This document shows positions 36,985 through 44,749 of a DNA stretch of 64,000 nucleotides, piece after piece (position 1 is the first letter of the stretch; every line of letters begins with the position of its first letter). This stretch comes from Thioalkalivibrio sp. ALJ7 (GTDB taxonomy: Bacteria; Pseudomonadota; Gammaproteobacteria; Ectothiorhodospirales; Ectothiorhodospiraceae), in assembly GCF_000376865.1 (NCBI RefSeq), contig NZ_AQXQ01000011.1:248001-312000 (forward strand), given 5' to 3'. The position numbers and the translations under genes were made by a program. The notes beneath the pieces are model-generated. The model saw only the letters and a list, made by a program, of their open reading frames with translations, did not search any database and had not been told where the DNA came from.

Positions 36985-38352
36985 ATGACCGAACTGACCG
37001 CAATCAATCCCGCCTCTGGTGAGGTCCTGGCACGCTATCCGCGCATGGATGAAGCGTGTCTGGAGGCGGCATTGGCACGTTCCGCCAGCGCCGCGCCGGA
37101 CTGGGGCGCGCGACCAGTGGCCGAGCGTGCCGCCCGGCTGCGTGACCTGGCCGGGGTGCTGCGCGCGGCCCGCGAGGCGCTGGCCACCACCGCAACCCAG
37201 GAGATGGGCAAGCGCCTGGCCGAGGCCCGGGCCGAGGTCGACAAATGCGCGAACGCCTGCGAGTACTACGCCGACCACGGGCCGGATTTCCTGCAGGACA
37301 CGATGATCGCCTCGGATGCCTCGCGTTCCTTCATCGCCTGGCAGCCGCTGGGTACCGTGCTCCTGGTGATGCCCTGGAATTTTCCCTACTGGCAGGCCTT
37401 TCGCCAGGCGATCCCGGCGACCCTGGCGGGCAACGCCGTGTTGCTCAAGCACGCCTCCAATGTCCCTGGTTGCGCCGCGCATCTGGAGCGCGTGTTTGCC
37501 GAGGCCGGCTTTCCCGAGGGCGTGTTTCAGAATCTGCCGGTCGGGTCCGATGCGGTGGCCGGGATCATCGCCGACCCGCGGGTTCAGGGTGTGAGCCTGA
37601 CCGGCTCAGAAGGTGCGGGCCGCGCGGTAGGCGCCGCTGCAGGCAAGGCGCTGAAGTCTTCGGTGCTGGAGCTCGGCGGTTCGGATGCCTTTGTGGTGCT
37701 GGCGGATGCCGATCTTGATTACACGGTGGAGCAGGCCGTGCGCGGACGATTCCAGAACAACGGAGAGACCTGCATTGCCGCCAAGCGCTTTATCGTGGAA
37801 GGGTCGGTGGCCGATGCGTTTGTCGAGCGCTTCCGGAAGGCCATCGAGGCCCTGGTGATTGGCGATCCGATGATGGAGCAGACCAACATCGGACCATTGG
37901 CGCGTGACGACTTGCGTGACGAGTTGCATGACCAGGTGCGGCGCAGCGTGGATGCCGGTGCCACCTGCGTGATTGGAGGCCAGCCGCTGGATCGTGCCGG
38001 CGCTTTCTATCCGCCCACCTTGCTGGACCACGTCGAACCCGGCATGGCCGCCTTCGACGAGGAGACCTTCGGGCCAGTGGCGGCGGTCACCCGAGCGCGG
38101 GACGCCGACCAGGCCATTGCACTTGCCAACCGTTCGCGCTTTGGCCTGGGTGGCAGCGTCTGGACCGGTGATCCGGTACGCGGCGAGGCCCTGGCCCGAC
38201 GACTGGAATGCGGCTGTGCCTTCGTCAACGGCATCGTCAAGAGCGACCCGCGCCTGCCTTTTGGTGGCGTGAAGGATTCCGGCTACGGCCGCGAACTCTC
38301 CGAACTGGGCATCCGCGAATTCGTCAACGCAAAGACGATCTGGGTCGGCTGA
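36985..38352 (+). CDS. NAD(P)-dependent aldehyde dehydrogenase (succinate-semialdehyde type)
   Basis: 455-residue ALDH. Catalytic Cys in NNGETCIAAKRF near residue 263, general-base Glu in LELGGSDAF near residue 232, cofactor region MPWNFPYWQ and GSEGAGRAVG. The short N-terminus and the sequence around the Cys resemble succinate-semialdehyde dehydrogenases (Sad/GabD family); the substrate is not proven. It starts at ATG 36985, since the upstream frame has no ribosome site. It ends 9 bp from the convergent HIRAN gene. Confidence 0.88.
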   Translation: MTELTAINPASGEVLARYPRMDEACLEAALARSASAAPDWGARPVAERAARLRDLAGVLRAAREALATTATQEMGKRLAEARAEVDKCANACEYYADHGPDFLQDTMIASDASRSFIAWQPLGTVLLVMPWNFPYWQAFRQAIPATLAGNAVLLKHASNVPGCAAHLERVFAEAGFPEGVFQNLPVGSDAVAGIIADPRVQGVSLTGSEGAGRAVGAAAGKALKSSVLELGGSDAFVVLADADLDYTVEQAVRGRFQNNGETCIAAKRFIVEGSVADAFVERFRKAIEALVIGDPMMEQTNIGPLARDDLRDELHDQVRRSVDAGATCVIGGQPLDRAGAFYPPTLLDHVEPGMAAFDEETFGPVAAVTRARDADQAIALANRSRFGLGGSVWTGDPVRGEALARRLECGCAFVNGIVKSDPRLPFGGVKDSGYGRELSELGIREFVNAKTIWVG

Positions 38353-38361
38353 TACCCCCGC

Positions 38362-38763
38362 TTAGTGTCGTGCGCGGTAGAGGGCGAGTTCCAGGCGGTT
38401 GTGGCGGTCGGCGTGGTCGCGCTTTTCTAGGATACGGGCGATCAGGGGTTCGTCGCGGTCCAGCAGGTCGGCGGCGAGCTGGTTGCTCTCGCGCGGGAGG
38501 TAGCCGAGCTGGTGGTCGATCCAGTCGATTGCCACGGCCTTCGAGTCGTGCGGGTTCAGGCGTTCGCGGCGCAGGGTCAGGGCCTGCCCACGCTTGAGGG
38601 CTTCCCACAGCTTCGGAGCGGCGTGGTGGCGGTAGCCCGCGAGCGGGATCGTTTGTAGCAGCTCTTCGGTGGTGGCCGTGGCGTTGTAGGCGCCACGTTG
38701 GGCGTAGTAGCCCCGCAGGACGGGGGTGCGGCGGGCCTGGCTGCGCGGGCGAGTCGGTTGCAT
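38362..38763 (-). CDS. stand-alone HIRAN-domain protein
   Basis: 133 residues. The segment from about 43 to 112 (AGYRHHAAPKLWEALKRGQ, LTLRRERLNPHDSKAVAID, GYLPRESNQLAADLLD) matches the HIRAN domain, which binds 3' DNA ends in HLTF-type remodelers and also occurs alone in bacteria. A basic N-terminal tail precedes it. AAAGGAG lies before the ATG. It is third in a WYL-MOSC-HIRAN run, so a DNA-damage or stress role is possible but unproven. Confidence 0.8.
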   Translation of the reverse strand: MQPTRPRSQARRTPVLRGYYAQRGAYNATATTEELLQTIPLAGYRHHAAPKLWEALKRGQALTLRRERLNPHDSKAVAIDWIDHQLGYLPRESNQLAADLLDRDEPLIARILEKRDHADRHNRLELALYRARH

Positions 38764-38801
38764 GGTCGCGCTCCTTTGATTGAGGTTGCGACCGTTTTAG
38801 C

Positions 38802-38836
38802 ACCGGGGGTGGCTCACAGGTTGAGCCACCCCCGGT
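38802..38836 (+). terminator. 15-bp perfect hairpin after the MOSC gene
   Basis: ACCGGGGGTGGCTCA (38802-38816) and its exact complement (38822-38836) around a 5-base loop. On the plus strand it is followed by TTTATTGTTT; on the minus strand, the direction of the MOSC gene that ends 2 bp away, no T-run follows. It may act as a mRNA 3' stabiliser or partial terminator between the MOSC and HIRAN genes. Confidence 0.5.
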
Positions 38837-38837
38837 T

Positions 38838-39383
38838 TTATTGTTTCGAGGCGGTTGCCGTCGAAGTGGGTTCCCAGCGGACCGGGTCCCCGACTTGGAG
38901 GATGCCGGATTCGAGGGTACGCAGGCAGATGCCGCTGTCGCGGCCCAGTGCGCGGGCGAGGTTGTAGCCTACGACCTGATTGAGCCAGCCACAGGGCGGG
39001 CGCGGCCGGAGGATGGCGAAGCGGACCTGGCCGATCACCAGCACGCCTTCGTGGGGGCTGCGCCGCAGTCCGGTGATGACGAGGTTGCGCCGGTGTTCGC
39101 CCGGTGTGATCGCGGCGGGCTCGCGCAGGCGCCGGGCGCTCCGCGCGGCGCGGTCGAGCTCGGCGCGGCAGATCAGCGTGACCGGGCAGGACTCGACCGG
39201 GTGCCAGTGGCCGCGTCCGAGAGCGTATCGATCCCCCTCCAGACCCGCATTGTCCACGTGGGTCTGGTGGCGGTTGCTCATCGGAGCCCCGGCGGTTTCG
39301 GCGACCCAGATGGTTTCGAGGGTGCCTTGCGTCGGGGCCGGGCGCAGCCACTCGAGCCATCTGCCCAGCACGGCGGCCAGCAT
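38838..39383 (-). CDS. MOSC-domain protein
   Basis: 181-residue protein with a MOSC fold (molybdenum-cofactor-sulfurase C-terminal type). Visible: GLEGDRYALGRG near residue 49, LICRAELD, HRRNLVITGL and CGWLNQVVGYNLARAL with the conserved Cys. Such proteins bind or transfer sulfur in molybdenum-linked or detoxification chemistry; the role here is unknown. The ATG at 39383 overlaps the WYL gene stop as TGATG, so they are coupled. Confidence 0.87.
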   Translation of the reverse strand: MLAAVLGRWLEWLRPAPTQGTLETIWVAETAGAPMSNRHQTHVDNAGLEGDRYALGRGHWHPVESCPVTLICRAELDRAARSARRLREPAAITPGEHRRNLVITGLRRSPHEGVLVIGQVRFAILRPRPPCGWLNQVVGYNLARALGRDSGICLRTLESGILQVGDPVRWEPTSTATASKQ

Positions 39384-40357
39384 CACGCTGGGCTGCTCCC
39401 TTCGTATTGCTGTGCGGCGGCGCGCAGGGCCGTGGCCACGCGCTCGCGTAACGCGGGCGGCCCGATCACCTCCACACCCTCGCCATGGCGCAGGATCTCC
39501 TGAATCAGTTCGGTGGGATCGGAGTACGGCACCTGCAGGTGGTAGGCCGAGCCCTCATGGCGTCCGATTTGGTCGGGGTGCCAGGTCTCGTCGGCGACCC
39601 AGCGGGCGTGTTCGGCGGTGAAGCGCAGCTCGGCCCATTCGGTGGCCGGGCCGGTGAAGATCCCGAAGGCGGCGTCGGTGTGCTGGTCCAGGCTCGCCGC
39701 GTCGACCTCGCGGAGTGGCCCAGCGACGCGCTGACAGTCGCGAATGCGTTCCAGGGCGAAGGTCCGCAGGTCGTTCGCGGTTTCGCACCATGCGATCAGG
39801 TACCAGTTGTCGCGGTAGTGCAGCAGACGCTGTGGGTGCACGGTGCGATGGGTGGCGGCGTTCCGCGCACGGCCGTGATACTCGATCATGACCGGGTGGG
39901 CGTTCAGGGTGGCCTCGGCGATGTCCTGGAACGTCTCGGCCGGGCCGGCGCGCTGGGCCAGTGGCTGGATCCGGATGCGGCGGCGCAACTCGGTGTGGGC
40001 GTGGCCACCGCTTTCCAAAGCCTCGCGGATGCGTTGTTTCAGTGGACCCATCATCGGGGACAGCAGCCCAGGCTGTACATCCTCCAGCAGCTGTTCCATG
40101 GTCAGCAGGGCCAGCAACTCGGATTCGTTGAACCACAGCCCGGGCAGCTCGAAGGCCGGGGCATCGGCCGCGTAGTGATAGCCGTTGGCATGCGGGTCGT
40201 ATTCGATGGGCGCCTGCATAAAGTCCCGCATGTACTCGATGTCCCGCTTGATGGTGGCGCGGGAGACCTCCAGTCGCTCCATCAGTCGCGCCAGTGACGG
40301 GGCCTGGCGCCCCTGGAGCAGGCGGTGCAGGTGGAAGATGCGTTCGGCGCGATTCAT
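39383..40357 (-). CDS. WYL-domain transcriptional regulator
   Basis: 324 residues. N-terminal winged helix (about 1-60: RIFHLHRLLQGR, EVSRATIKRDIEYMRD) followed by a WYL ligand-binding domain (about 120-200, LLHYRDNWYLIAWC) and a WCX-type C-terminal domain. Such YafY-like regulators respond to nucleic acids or nucleotides and often control DNA-repair or defence genes. It probably controls its own operon with the coupled MOSC and HIRAN genes. Confidence 0.92.
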   Translation of the reverse strand: MNRAERIFHLHRLLQGRQAPSLARLMERLEVSRATIKRDIEYMRDFMQAPIEYDPHANGYHYAADAPAFELPGLWFNESELLALLTMEQLLEDVQPGLLSPMMGPLKQRIREALESGGHAHTELRRRIRIQPLAQRAGPAETFQDIAEATLNAHPVMIEYHGRARNAATHRTVHPQRLLHYRDNWYLIAWCETANDLRTFALERIRDCQRVAGPLREVDAASLDQHTDAAFGIFTGPATEWAELRFTAEHARWVADETWHPDQIGRHEGSAYHLQVPYSDPTELIQEILRHGEGVEVIGPPALRERVATALRAAAQQYEGSSPA

Positions 40358-40361
40358 CGCG

Positions 40362-40811
40362 TCAGTCTGGGGGCGTGCATCTGCGAAACGCTACGTGCAG
40401 GACCCGTCCTCTGGCAACTGCGGGGACTCGGTTACCAGGCTTGTGACTGCGTGCCTCGCGGGCGGCCGGGCAGGCCAACTGTCGTGGCCGACCGTGCGCG
40501 GAGGGCGTGTAGTCCTCGGCATGTGTGGATTCACGTCGGTGGTTCGTTCGCGGCGGCGAGGTGTCGGACGGGACGCTCCGGCGCTGTACGGTAATGCCAC
40601 CCAGGCAGGATTCCAGGATCAGCTCGCGGATGAGCTCGTGGACCGTATCCCGTGACCGCGGGGCTTGGCATTCGCCGGGTGACAGAACCCCGGACTCGAG
40701 TAGTTCCTGCAATGCCTCGCCTTGCCATTCGGCAACGGTGCGGTCCGAATCCTCGTCCACGATCCGCAGCATGGGATCGCGGCGTTCCAGCCATGCATCG
40801 AGTTTGAACAT
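40362..40811 (-). CDS. hypothetical protein under a Fur-like box
   Basis: 149-residue frame; unrecognised. Residues 1-77 (MFKLDAWLERRDPMLRIVDE, then VAEWQGEALQELLESG and DTVHELIRELILESCLGG) look like a compact protein of helices and a beta hairpin. Residues 78-149 are rich in Arg, Pro and His and look less protein-like, so a frameshift or read-through into noncoding DNA is possible. AAAGGAG precedes the ATG at 40811. A Fur-like palindrome and a TTGACA-N17-GAATAT promoter lie upstream. It ends 4 bp before the WYL gene. Confidence 0.6.
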   Translation of the reverse strand: MFKLDAWLERRDPMLRIVDEDSDRTVAEWQGEALQELLESGVLSPGECQAPRSRDTVHELIRELILESCLGGITVQRRSVPSDTSPPRTNHRRESTHAEDYTPSAHGRPRQLACPAAREARSHKPGNRVPAVARGRVLHVAFRRCTPPD

Positions 40812-40832
40812 CCCGGGCTCCTTTACTGCAAA

Positions 40833-40877
40833 CAAGAATCATTCGCATATATTCCAGTGAGGCGGTAATGGTGTCAA
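40833..40877 (-). promoter_or_regulatory. promoter and Fur-like box of the 40811 gene
   Basis: Minus strand: TTGACA (40877-40872), 17 bp, GAATAT, then TGCGAATGATTCTTG (40847-40833) just downstream of the -10. The same TGCG-AT-ATTC motif overlaps the -10 of the two sRNA-like loci nearby. It fits the 7-1-7 Fur pattern TGATAATNATTATCA at about nine of fourteen positions. Confidence 0.55.
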
Positions 40878-40951
40878 GCGACAGCCACTAGTTTTTGGCC
40901 ACTGTGCTGAGCTTTGTGAAGGGGTTGGGCGAATCTCTGGCGATGGCCATC

Positions 40952-41067
40952 AAAAAAGCCGCCTGACGAGGGTCAGGCGGCAATGCTAACGGAGGTTGGA
41001 GAGACCAAAGGCAGTAGAAGCTCGCCTTTCGTCAGGCGACATACAACTGTCCGGGCTGCATGTCTAA
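40952..41067 (-). ncRNA. candidate metal-regulated small RNA, copy 1
   Basis: About 116 nt, no gene on either strand. It begins after a TTGCAA-N17-TATGAT promoter and ends in a rho-independent terminator (stem GCCGCCTGAC/GTCAGGCGGC at 40958-40981, then six T on the minus strand). A 5-bp hairpin CGCCT/AGGCG lies near the 5' half (41023-41038). Between the hairpins is single-stranded CTCTCCAACCTCCGTTA, able to pair with ribosome-binding sites. It shares a 26-bp identical block (40987-41012) with copy 2. This RNA accounts for most of the gene-free stretch 40812-41181. Confidence 0.7.
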
Positions 41068-41068
41068 G

Positions 41069-41102
41069 TGAGAATCATACGCATTACGATTCATCATTGC
41101 AA
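41069..41102 (-). promoter_or_regulatory. sRNA copy 1 promoter with overlapping Fur-like operator
   Basis: -35 TTGCAA at 41102-41097, 17-bp spacer, -10 TATGAT at 41079-41074. The operator-like TGCGTATGATTCTCA (41083-41069) covers the -10 and matches the Fur 7-1-7 consensus at about eleven of fourteen positions. Binding there would block transcription when the metal is plentiful. Confidence 0.6.
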
Positions 41103-41181
41103 GGGTCGGAACGATGGTAGAACGAGATGCACGTCACGGACTCACAATTCGGCCACAAAGGGGGTGTCGAGACGCACTGGC

Positions 41182-41832
41182 TCAAGGACAGTCGAGGCGC
41201 AGCAGGAGGCGGGTATGGCCTTCCGCAATGGGGGGCGAGCGATGGACCGCGCCTTGTCCGTGGGCAGTGGGGCAGCGTTCGCCCTTCATCAATATGACCT
41301 CGCCCGTTTGAGCGGTAATGGGCGATTGGCCACCCAGGACGCCCGGATTGTCACCGGAACGCAACCGCTCACGGCGGACGTAGCGGTCGTCGGCATATTC
41401 GGTGCCCGGGCCGGTGTAGCTGCAAATCATGCGGAGCACGTTGTTGTCGACATGGAACAGGGGGCACGGCTGGTGGTTCAGGACCTCGAGCTGGACCCGC
41501 ACGCTGACCGTCTGTGCGACGACAGCGAAGTTGTGGGCTAGCTGCTCCATGTCGTAGGCCAGGTAATGAAGCTCGAAGGGACGCAGGCCGCTTGCATCAA
41601 GCAGGCGGCTGCGCGTCTGATCCGGCCTGCAACACACATCCAGCACCATGCCTTGTTGGTGTGCAGCCATCTGCTCAGCCTGTGATGCCAGGGCCGGGTC
41701 GAGCTCGCGACGCCAGATCAGGGCATTCACGTCGTTCCGATGAATCCCTTTGAATTCCCTTGCACGGTCGACAAAACGATGACGGCTGGGATTGCGACGG
41801 GTATCCGGTTGCGCCGTTCCAGCGGATGTCAT
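41182..41832 (-). CDS. DUF1826 family protein, zinc-starvation associated
   Basis: 216 residues. The conserved C-terminal half (LRMICSYTGPGTEYADDRYV near 133 and VILMKGERCPTAHGQGAVHRSPP near 180) identifies DUF1826, whose members are commonly Zur-regulated and adjacent to COG0523 GTPases. It has a beta-helical look with His residues that could bind metal; biochemistry is unknown. The ATG overlaps the COG0523 stop as ATGA, so both proteins are made together. Confidence 0.88.
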   Translation of the reverse strand: MTSAGTAQPDTRRNPSRHRFVDRAREFKGIHRNDVNALIWRRELDPALASQAEQMAAHQQGMVLDVCCRPDQTRSRLLDASGLRPFELHYLAYDMEQLAHNFAVVAQTVSVRVQLEVLNHQPCPLFHVDNNVLRMICSYTGPGTEYADDRYVRRERLRSGDNPGVLGGQSPITAQTGEVILMKGERCPTAHGQGAVHRSPPIAEGHTRLLLRLDCP

Positions 41833-43082
41833 GCGGGTTGCACCACCTGGGCCTCGTTATCTATTGGTTCTTCTCCTTCGGGGTCCTGTCCGAGACGCCA
41901 GACGGGAAACGGGTCGTCATAGGCTGCCCAGTGCTCGGGCCCTTGCGCCATTTCGTCATCGGTCAACAGGCAGGCATCCAGGCGCTGGAGCATGGTGTCG
42001 GCATCCATTCGGATACCGATCAACACGATCTCCTGGCGACGGTCGCCGAACCGTTCGTCCCACACCGGCGCAATAGCGGTCTCCCACCAGTCCTCGTCAA
42101 TTGGACGTTTTTCTGGTGGAACCGCCGCCCACCAGAAACCAGCGGCGTGGTGGGTGAGGGCGCCCCCGGCCTGCGACAGGGTGCCGGCCCAGTCCGACCG
42201 CGAGGCCAGCCAGAACCAGCCCTTGCTGCGAATGACGCCCGGCCATTCCTCATGCAGAAGGTTGAAGAATCGCGCGGGATGGAACGGCCGGTTGACGCGG
42301 TAGACGATACTGGAGATGCCGTACTCCTCGGTCTCCGGCGTATGGCCGCCCATCATCTCTTGAGCCCAGCCTGCGGCCTGGGAGGCGCGGTCGAAATCAA
42401 AACGCCCGGTGCCCAGCAGTTGCTGCGGCGATACCTTGCCGTGGGTGGTCTCGATGACCTTGGCTTCGCGGTTAAGGGCGCGCACCACACCGCGCACGGT
42501 ATCCACCTGATCCGCCGAGGCGCGGTCCATCTTGTTGAGAATGATTACGTCCGCGAACTCGATCTGGTCCACCAGCAGGTCGACCACCGTACGTTCGTCG
42601 TCTTCACCCAGGGACTCGCCGCGCTCGCCCAGGAAGTCGCTGGAGGCGTAATCCTGCAACAGCGCGCCGGCGTCCACGACCGTCACCATTGTGTCCAGAC
42701 GCGCCACGTCGTCCAGGCACTGGCCATCCTCGTCGCGGAAGGCAAAGGTCGCGGCCACCGGCATGGGTTCGGAAATGCCGGTGGACTCGATCACGAGATA
42801 ATCATACCGGCCGGATTCGGCGAGACGGCGAACCTCGACCAGCAGGTCGTCGCGCAACGTGCAGCAGATACAGCCGTTGGTCATCTCGACCATGCGGGCG
42901 TCGGTGCGGGTAACCGCATCCTGACCGCCACGGATCATGGCGCTATCGATATTCACCTCGCTCATGTCGTTGACGATCACGGCGACGCGCAGGCCTGCCT
43001 GATTGTGCAGGATATTGTTCAGCAGGGTGGTCTTGCCGGCTCCGAGAAAGCCGGAAAGGACGGTAACGGGCAGACGTTTCAT
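41829..43082 (-). CDS. COG0523 GTP-binding metallochaperone (CobW/ZigA type)
   Basis: 417 residues. Walker A GFLGAGKTTLL near residue 11, the metal-binding CXCC-type motif GCICCTLRDD near residue 66, NKMD specificity motif near 180 and the CobW C-terminal domain. Zur-controlled members of this family deliver zinc to essential enzymes during starvation. CAGGAGGCACC precedes the ATG at 43082. It is the middle gene of dksA2-COG0523-DUF1826, with 38 bp to dksA2. Confidence 0.92.
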   Translation of the reverse strand: MKRLPVTVLSGFLGAGKTTLLNNILHNQAGLRVAVIVNDMSEVNIDSAMIRGGQDAVTRTDARMVEMTNGCICCTLRDDLLVEVRRLAESGRYDYLVIESTGISEPMPVAATFAFRDEDGQCLDDVARLDTMVTVVDAGALLQDYASSDFLGERGESLGEDDERTVVDLLVDQIEFADVIILNKMDRASADQVDTVRGVVRALNREAKVIETTHGKVSPQQLLGTGRFDFDRASQAAGWAQEMMGGHTPETEEYGISSIVYRVNRPFHPARFFNLLHEEWPGVIRSKGWFWLASRSDWAGTLSQAGGALTHHAAGFWWAAVPPEKRPIDEDWWETAIAPVWDERFGDRRQEIVLIGIRMDADTMLQRLDACLLTDDEMAQGPEHWAAYDDPFPVWRLGQDPEGEEPIDNEAQVVQPA

Positions 43083-43120
43083 GGTGCCTCCTGATGTTCG
43101 GTTGCGGACAGTGTTCGGGG

Positions 43121-43522
43121 CTATCGGCTGTAGACGTGTTCGGTCTTTTCCTGGCGTTCCTTGACCTCGATGCACAGGGTCGCCGTCGGGCGTGCCAGCA
43201 GGCGGGGCAGACCGATCGGTTCGCCGCTCACCTCGCAGTAGCCGTAATCGCCGGTTTCGATGCGATGCAGGGCCGCATCGATCTTTCGCAGCAGGCGGCC
43301 TTCGCGCTCCTGCACCCGCATCGACAGGAGGCGCGACTCCTCCATTGCCGCGCGGTCAAGCTCGTCCGGGGTGCGTTCGTTGTCGCGCAATCCGTCCCGG
43401 GCGCCCTCCATGTCAGCCAGGATCTCGTCGCGCATTTCGAGCAGGCGCTCGCGGAAGTACGCGAGCTGGGCCTCGTTCATGTAGGCCGCGACAGGCATGG
43501 CCAGCAGTTCGTCGCGGGTCAT
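43121..43522 (-). CDS. zinc-finger-depleted DksA paralogue (DksA2-like)
   Basis: 133 residues. RNA-polymerase secondary-channel regulator acting with ppGpp. The coiled-coil tip motif DELDRA is present near 54. The canonical four-Cys zinc site is reduced: C96 is kept but its partner is Ser99, and C117 is kept but its partner is Val120. Such variants work without zinc and replace DksA during zinc starvation (P. aeruginosa DksA2). A Zur box lies 24 bp upstream. First gene of the leftward cassette. Confidence 0.9.
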   Translation of the reverse strand: MTRDELLAMPVAAYMNEAQLAYFRERLLEMRDEILADMEGARDGLRDNERTPDELDRAAMEESRLLSMRVQEREGRLLRKIDAALHRIETGDYGYCEVSGEPIGLPRLLARPTATLCIEVKERQEKTEHVYSR

Positions 43523-43545
43523 GGGGTTCCGTCGGTTGCGATCAG

Positions 43546-43566
43546 GATGTTATACCATAACGTTTC
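43546..43566. promoter_or_regulatory. Zur box between dksA2 and folE2
   Basis: GATGTTATACCATAACGTTTC, an imperfect palindrome centred near 43556. It matches the gammaproteobacterial Zur consensus core GTTATANTATAAC with one change per side. It sits in the 115-bp divergent region and can repress both directions when zinc is sufficient. Confidence 0.8.
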
Positions 43567-43637
43567 GATTGCGCCCCGACAACACGGATCGGCCACCGTC
43601 CTGTGATGGGGTCGACCCGCCTGCAAAAAGGTGTCTT

Positions 43638-44582
43638 ATGTCCTCTACCTGTGTGTCTCCGGCCTCGCCGGATACGGAAACCTCCGCGACCGATCCGCTA
43701 CCGGATATTGCCGCGTCGGCTGCTACGCACGCCTCCGCGCTCGACTGGGTGGGTATGGAAGACATCACCCTTCCGCTGTATCTGACCGGCCAGCCAGTGA
43801 TCGCCCGGGTTAGCGCGGGAGTGAGTCTCGACGACGCGGGCGCGCGCGGTATCCATATGTCACGGCTCTACGGGGCCCTGCGACAGCTGGAGTCCCGCGA
43901 GCTGGACGTTGCGCGGCTGTGGGGCGTGCTCGAAGCGTTTCTGGCTTCGCACGATGGCCTGTCCAGCGTGGCCGAGGTCCGTCTGGCCGGGGAGCTGCCG
44001 CTGGAACGGCCGGCCCTGGTCAGTGCCGCCGCGGGCTGGAAGCGCTACCCGTTCCGGATCGCTGCGCGCAGCGAGTCCGGGGCGGTGTCTCTGGAGCTGG
44101 AGGTTCAGGTGGGCTATTCCTCCACCTGTCCGTGCTCCGCCGCCCTGGCGCGGCAGGCGATCCAGGAGCAGTTCGACCGTGACTTCACGCGAGCGGCCGT
44201 GGATGCGGCAACCGTGCGCGAATGGCTGGGCCGGGCCGAGGGGATCGTCGCGACGCCCCACAGCCAGCGCAGCGAGGCAACCGTCACGGTCGGTCTGGAA
44301 CCGCTGGTCTCAACGCTGCCCCTGCCCGATCTGATTGATCGCGTGGAACAGGCGCTGGGCACCGCCCTGCAAACGGCGGTAAAGCGCGTGGACGAGAAGG
44401 CCTTCGCCCTCGCCAACGGCCGCAATTTAATGTTCTGCGAAGATGCCGTACGGCGCCTGGACAGCGCCCTGCGCCCAGAGTACTCCGCCCCTGGCTATCG
44501 CATCCAGGTCCGCCACCGCGAGAGCCTGCATGCACACGACGCCGTCGCGCGCATCGCGCGTTGGCCGTCCGGTAATCGCTGA
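43638..44582 (+). CDS. folE2: GTP cyclohydrolase FolE2 (type IB)
   Basis: First step of folate (and queuosine) synthesis, GTP to dihydroneopterin triphosphate, using metals other than zinc. 314 residues. Family motifs: GMEDITLPL near residue 39, KGIHMSR-like RGIHMSRLY near 72, YSSTCPCSAAL with the active-site Cys near 160 and TPHSQRSEATV. The ATG at 43638 follows AAAGGTG. FolE2 typically replaces zinc-dependent FolE under Zur control, consistent with the box at 43546. Confidence 0.95.
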   Translation: MSSTCVSPASPDTETSATDPLPDIAASAATHASALDWVGMEDITLPLYLTGQPVIARVSAGVSLDDAGARGIHMSRLYGALRQLESRELDVARLWGVLEAFLASHDGLSSVAEVRLAGELPLERPALVSAAAGWKRYPFRIAARSESGAVSLELEVQVGYSSTCPCSAALARQAIQEQFDRDFTRAAVDAATVREWLGRAEGIVATPHSQRSEATVTVGLEPLVSTLPLPDLIDRVEQALGTALQTAVKRVDEKAFALANGRNLMFCEDAVRRLDSALRPEYSAPGYRIQVRHRESLHAHDAVARIARWPSGNR

Positions 44583-44633
44583 AGCCGCGAGTCCGGTTCG
44601 TACCCTGGATGCCTGTTGGGACCGGGTATGCAT

Positions 44634-44748
44634 AAAAAAGCCGCCGGATGTGCAATCCGGCGGCAATGTTAACGGAGGTTGGAGAGACCAAAGGCGGGAA
44701 GTCACCTTTCGTCTTGGCGACACACAGCTGTCCGGGCTGCGTATCTAA
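44634..44748 (-). ncRNA. candidate metal-regulated small RNA, copy 2
   Basis: About 115 nt. Same design as copy 1: the 26-bp identical block at 44670-44695 (including CTCTCCAACCTCCGTTA on the RNA strand), CTGTCCGGGCTGC shared at 44728-44740, and a terminator (44640-44664 stem GCCGCCGGAT/ATCCGGCGGC, six T). The terminator stem differs from copy 1 but remains paired. It lies between convergent metE and folE2, directly past the metE stop. Confidence 0.7.
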
Positions 44749-44749
44749 A

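Noticed and set aside
40952-41067. Riboswitch or leader of the 40811 gene
   Set aside because: A terminator with six T ends the RNA before that gene, the gene has its own promoter, and the second copy at 44.7 kb has no gene downstream in the same direction.
40952-44748. The two sRNA-like loci as mere mobile repeats
   Set aside because: They lack terminal inverted repeats, and each keeps a full promoter and a compensated terminator; still, other copies elsewhere in the genome cannot be excluded here.
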